Source: Yponomeuta sedellus
Lineage: Eukaryota > Arthropoda > Insecta > Lepidoptera > Yponomeutidae
DNA length: 64,000 bases
Reading direction: 5' to 3'
NCBI GenBank assembly: GCA_934045075.1
Contig: OW203749.1
Span: 7,091,558 to 7,155,557, forward strand
The notes under the pieces were generated by a model. That model was not told the origin of the DNA, searched no databases, and saw nothing but the letters and a program-made list of their open reading frames with translations. A program made the translations under genes and the position numbers. Shown here piece by piece: positions 62,194-64,000 of this stretch; positions within the stretch are counted from its first letter, which is position 1, and each line of letters opens with the position of its first letter.

Positions 62194-62505
62194 GTACTTT
62201 AGTTATCATCAGCCATTTGACACCCACAGGACATAGGCCTCCATTTTTGTTCGGACCTGGCGACCACGGACTGTATGATGCTGCGTGGGAAGGCCCTCCA
62301 CCAGATGATCTGACCTGGTTAAGGTGGCGGGATTCCGTGTTTCGCAAGTCACGTTAAGCCGTTGGTGCCGGCTGTCATGTAGTGGCAGTCGTTAGGCGAT
62401 GTCAGAGGCCTTAGGGGCGGCTTGATAGCGTCTGGCAGTAAGGCGTGGAGTATGGCCTAACCTTCCTGCGATGCAGGAGGAGACCCATGCCCTGGCATTG
62501 GAGAC

Positions 62506-62980
62506 TGTTTAGAATAGAAGTTTGATTTTAGAACGCAGACTACTTGACAGAGTTGACAGTTATCAGATGAGTCTGTGCACGCTTTGACCCCTTGTTTTTT
62601 GGTTGAAAAACGTGTGGAGCGTTTGTTGACCCAAAATTGGTGTGGCAATTAGATTGCCGAGCTTGTATCTTCGTGTGAAGTGTGAGATACGTTCTGGGAC
62701 GGATCCCGTCTTAACACTTTTAGTTTTGGGCGACGGATCGCCCAAAATAGTGGACAAATATATTGCGCTGAAACGCGGTGTCGTGCAAGTGCACTGCAGG
62801 TAGGTAGCTTTCTTTGAAAGAGCTCTTGGGGATAGACGGGGAAGTCTAGGGATCCCCAAACCTCAGTGCACCCACCCCGGGCGTGCCGCTGCGAGTCGAG
62901 AGGTGTCGACGCAGACAGACTGTAAGTTGTTTTCTAATTAGTTTATAATATTAGTTTTTAATTGGGTCCTTTACCCAACA
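62506..62980 (+). mobile_element. Solo LTR, copy 2, nested in SINE-D
   Basis: A 475-bp copy of the same LTR, flanked by GAGAC on both sides (62501-62505, 62981-62985). It splits a SINE-D copy (62340-62505 and 62981-63005), which confirms the boundaries. Confidence 0.88.
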
Positions 62981-63164
62981 GAGACATTAAGGTTGATATT
63001 GACACCAGTCATTATCTCAGTGGTCTGATGACCTGGTTACGCACAAGACCGTGAAGCTTGGAAGACCACGAGGGAGGCCTATGTTCTGCATTGGGCGTCA
63101 AATGTCTGATGGTGATGATGACCAATTGGGAAAACAGTCAAACGGGTCTAATCCGGGACCTCTT

Positions 63165-63350
63165 GCATGGTAGGCACGTCTGCCTACCATGCAAAAGGTC
63201 CCGGGTTCAAAACCCGGCTGGGAACAAAAAAAAGACCAGGTCTTGGATGTTTACAGATGTTTGTGATGTCGTTGTTTCTGGTTCCCACGACACAGGGTAT
63301 CCTAGTGTGGGGCCAGAAGCAATGTATGTGCTTGTATGTAAATGTTATGT
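63165..63350 (+). repeat. SINE-A copy
   Basis: GTCTGCCTACCATGCAAAAGG, B-box-like GGTTCAAAACCC, tail GGTATCCTAGTGTGGGGCC. A short inverted CTTGCATGGTAGGCACG precedes it. Confidence 0.78.
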
Positions 63351-63479
63351 TATCGTGATTTTTTTTTATCTTTTCAAAGTTCTTAATTAACAGAGTTTAC
63401 ATAATTATTATAAAACATAGAACTCATGCATTGTACTGGCTTAAATTCCGGACATCATTGTTATCTAAATAATTCTTTA

Positions 63480-63945
63480 TGTTACTGTTACGGGCTAGGG
63501 TTCTAGATTTGGCGGTAAAACGCCAATTACAACTTCTTAGGATTTATTCACGCAGGGTCTGGTCTGCAGGTCTTCACGACACGAAGTCCACACGTAGATT
63601 CCAATCGCAGGTCCAATCGAAGTCCAATAGTATCGCTGAGGTCGTAGGTTATCGCTCGTATCGCGGGTATGTTCGCTCGAAGTTCACTCTTCGCTATTCC
63701 TAACGGAACTGACAGCGCGCCGCGGCGACCGCTATTTATATCCGCCGGCAAGGGTTCGCGGCAACGACTCTAGAACAAAGGCCTTGTCAAAGAGATTTGA
63801 AGATTTATACTAGTGGACATACGAGTCACTATTGCTTGCAGTGTTTATTGTTTACTAAAACGCAGCATGCGGCGTCTATTCGATAGGCTTCTAGAAGGCT
63901 CTGTTCTAGATGGTTCGGGATAGGACCGCGACAATATTATAAAAC
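63480..63945 (+). mobile_element. LTR-like repeat, second copy
   Basis: Same family as 54185-54655, starting TGTTACTGTTACGGGC. From about 63947 to the window end, part of its 5' half (GGTCTGCAGGTCTTC onward) repeats, so a tandem or composite copy begins here. Confidence 0.6.
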
Positions 63946-64000
63946 GGGTCTGCAGGTCTTCAACACACGAAGTCCACACGTAGATTCCAATCGCAGGTCC

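Noticed and set aside
2673..62193. Other giant HEAT-repeat proteins (HEATR1, URB1, URB2, RRP12, ECM29, FANCD2)
   Set aside because: Compared by memory of their sequences; no ordered block matches were seen, unlike DNA-PKcs.
51180..63751. Recurrent - strand ORF starting MPADINSGRRGALSVPFG at three sites
   Set aside because: It lies within the LTR-like repeat family and ends at variable positions; no sign that it is a real protein.

Overview
The window is nuclear DNA of an arthropod, almost certainly a lepidopteran. Genes are split by many short GT-AG introns. The introns are packed with tRNA-derived SINEs, 3' ends of RTE-type LINEs, Penelope-like fold-backs, Helitron-like ends, MITEs and LTR fragments of the kinds common in moth genomes. 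No bacterial or organelle feature was seen.

One host gene fills the window on the + strand. I reconstructed 34 consecutive internal exons between 2673 and 62193. Every junction is compatible in reading phase, and the exons give 6122 nt, about 2040 residues of an alpha-helical (HEAT-like) protein. By eye it matches the DNA-dependent protein kinase catalytic subunit (DNA-PKcs, PRKDC), clearest in exons 20 to 25 and 33 to 34. The window lacks the first roughly 700 residues, upstream, and the FAT, kinase and FATC domains, downstream. DNA-PKcs binds Ku-loaded DNA ends in non-homologous end joining. Drosophila lacks it, but other arthropods keep it.

Layout: 1-2.6 kb is nested SINE and other repeat sequence. 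2.7-29.8 kb holds exons 1-17, including two unusually long exons (22382-22970 and 25317-25988). 29.8-35.3 kb is a large intron carrying a complete Transib transposon (32252-35194) with an intact RAG1-like transposase on the - strand, RSS-like termini and a 5-bp target duplication. 35.3-51.9 kb holds exons 18-30. Between exons 22 and 23 lies a tandem array of copies of the exon-22 3' end, each with a splice donor. 52-64 kb holds exons 31-34 plus solo LTRs, Penelope relics, two truncated LINEs and LTR-like repeats.

A recurring theme is duplication of splice sites by repeats: an acceptor minisatellite before exon 17, a donor copied as a LINE target-site duplication at exon 18, the exon-22 donor array, a dead copy of exon 27, and transposons ending within 20 bp of acceptors. 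A RAG-type transposase gene also sits inside the gene for the kinase that, in vertebrates, helps repair RAG-made breaks. That co-location is probably chance.

Exon calls come from reading splice consensus and phase. Family assignments come from memory of conserved motifs; no database search was run.
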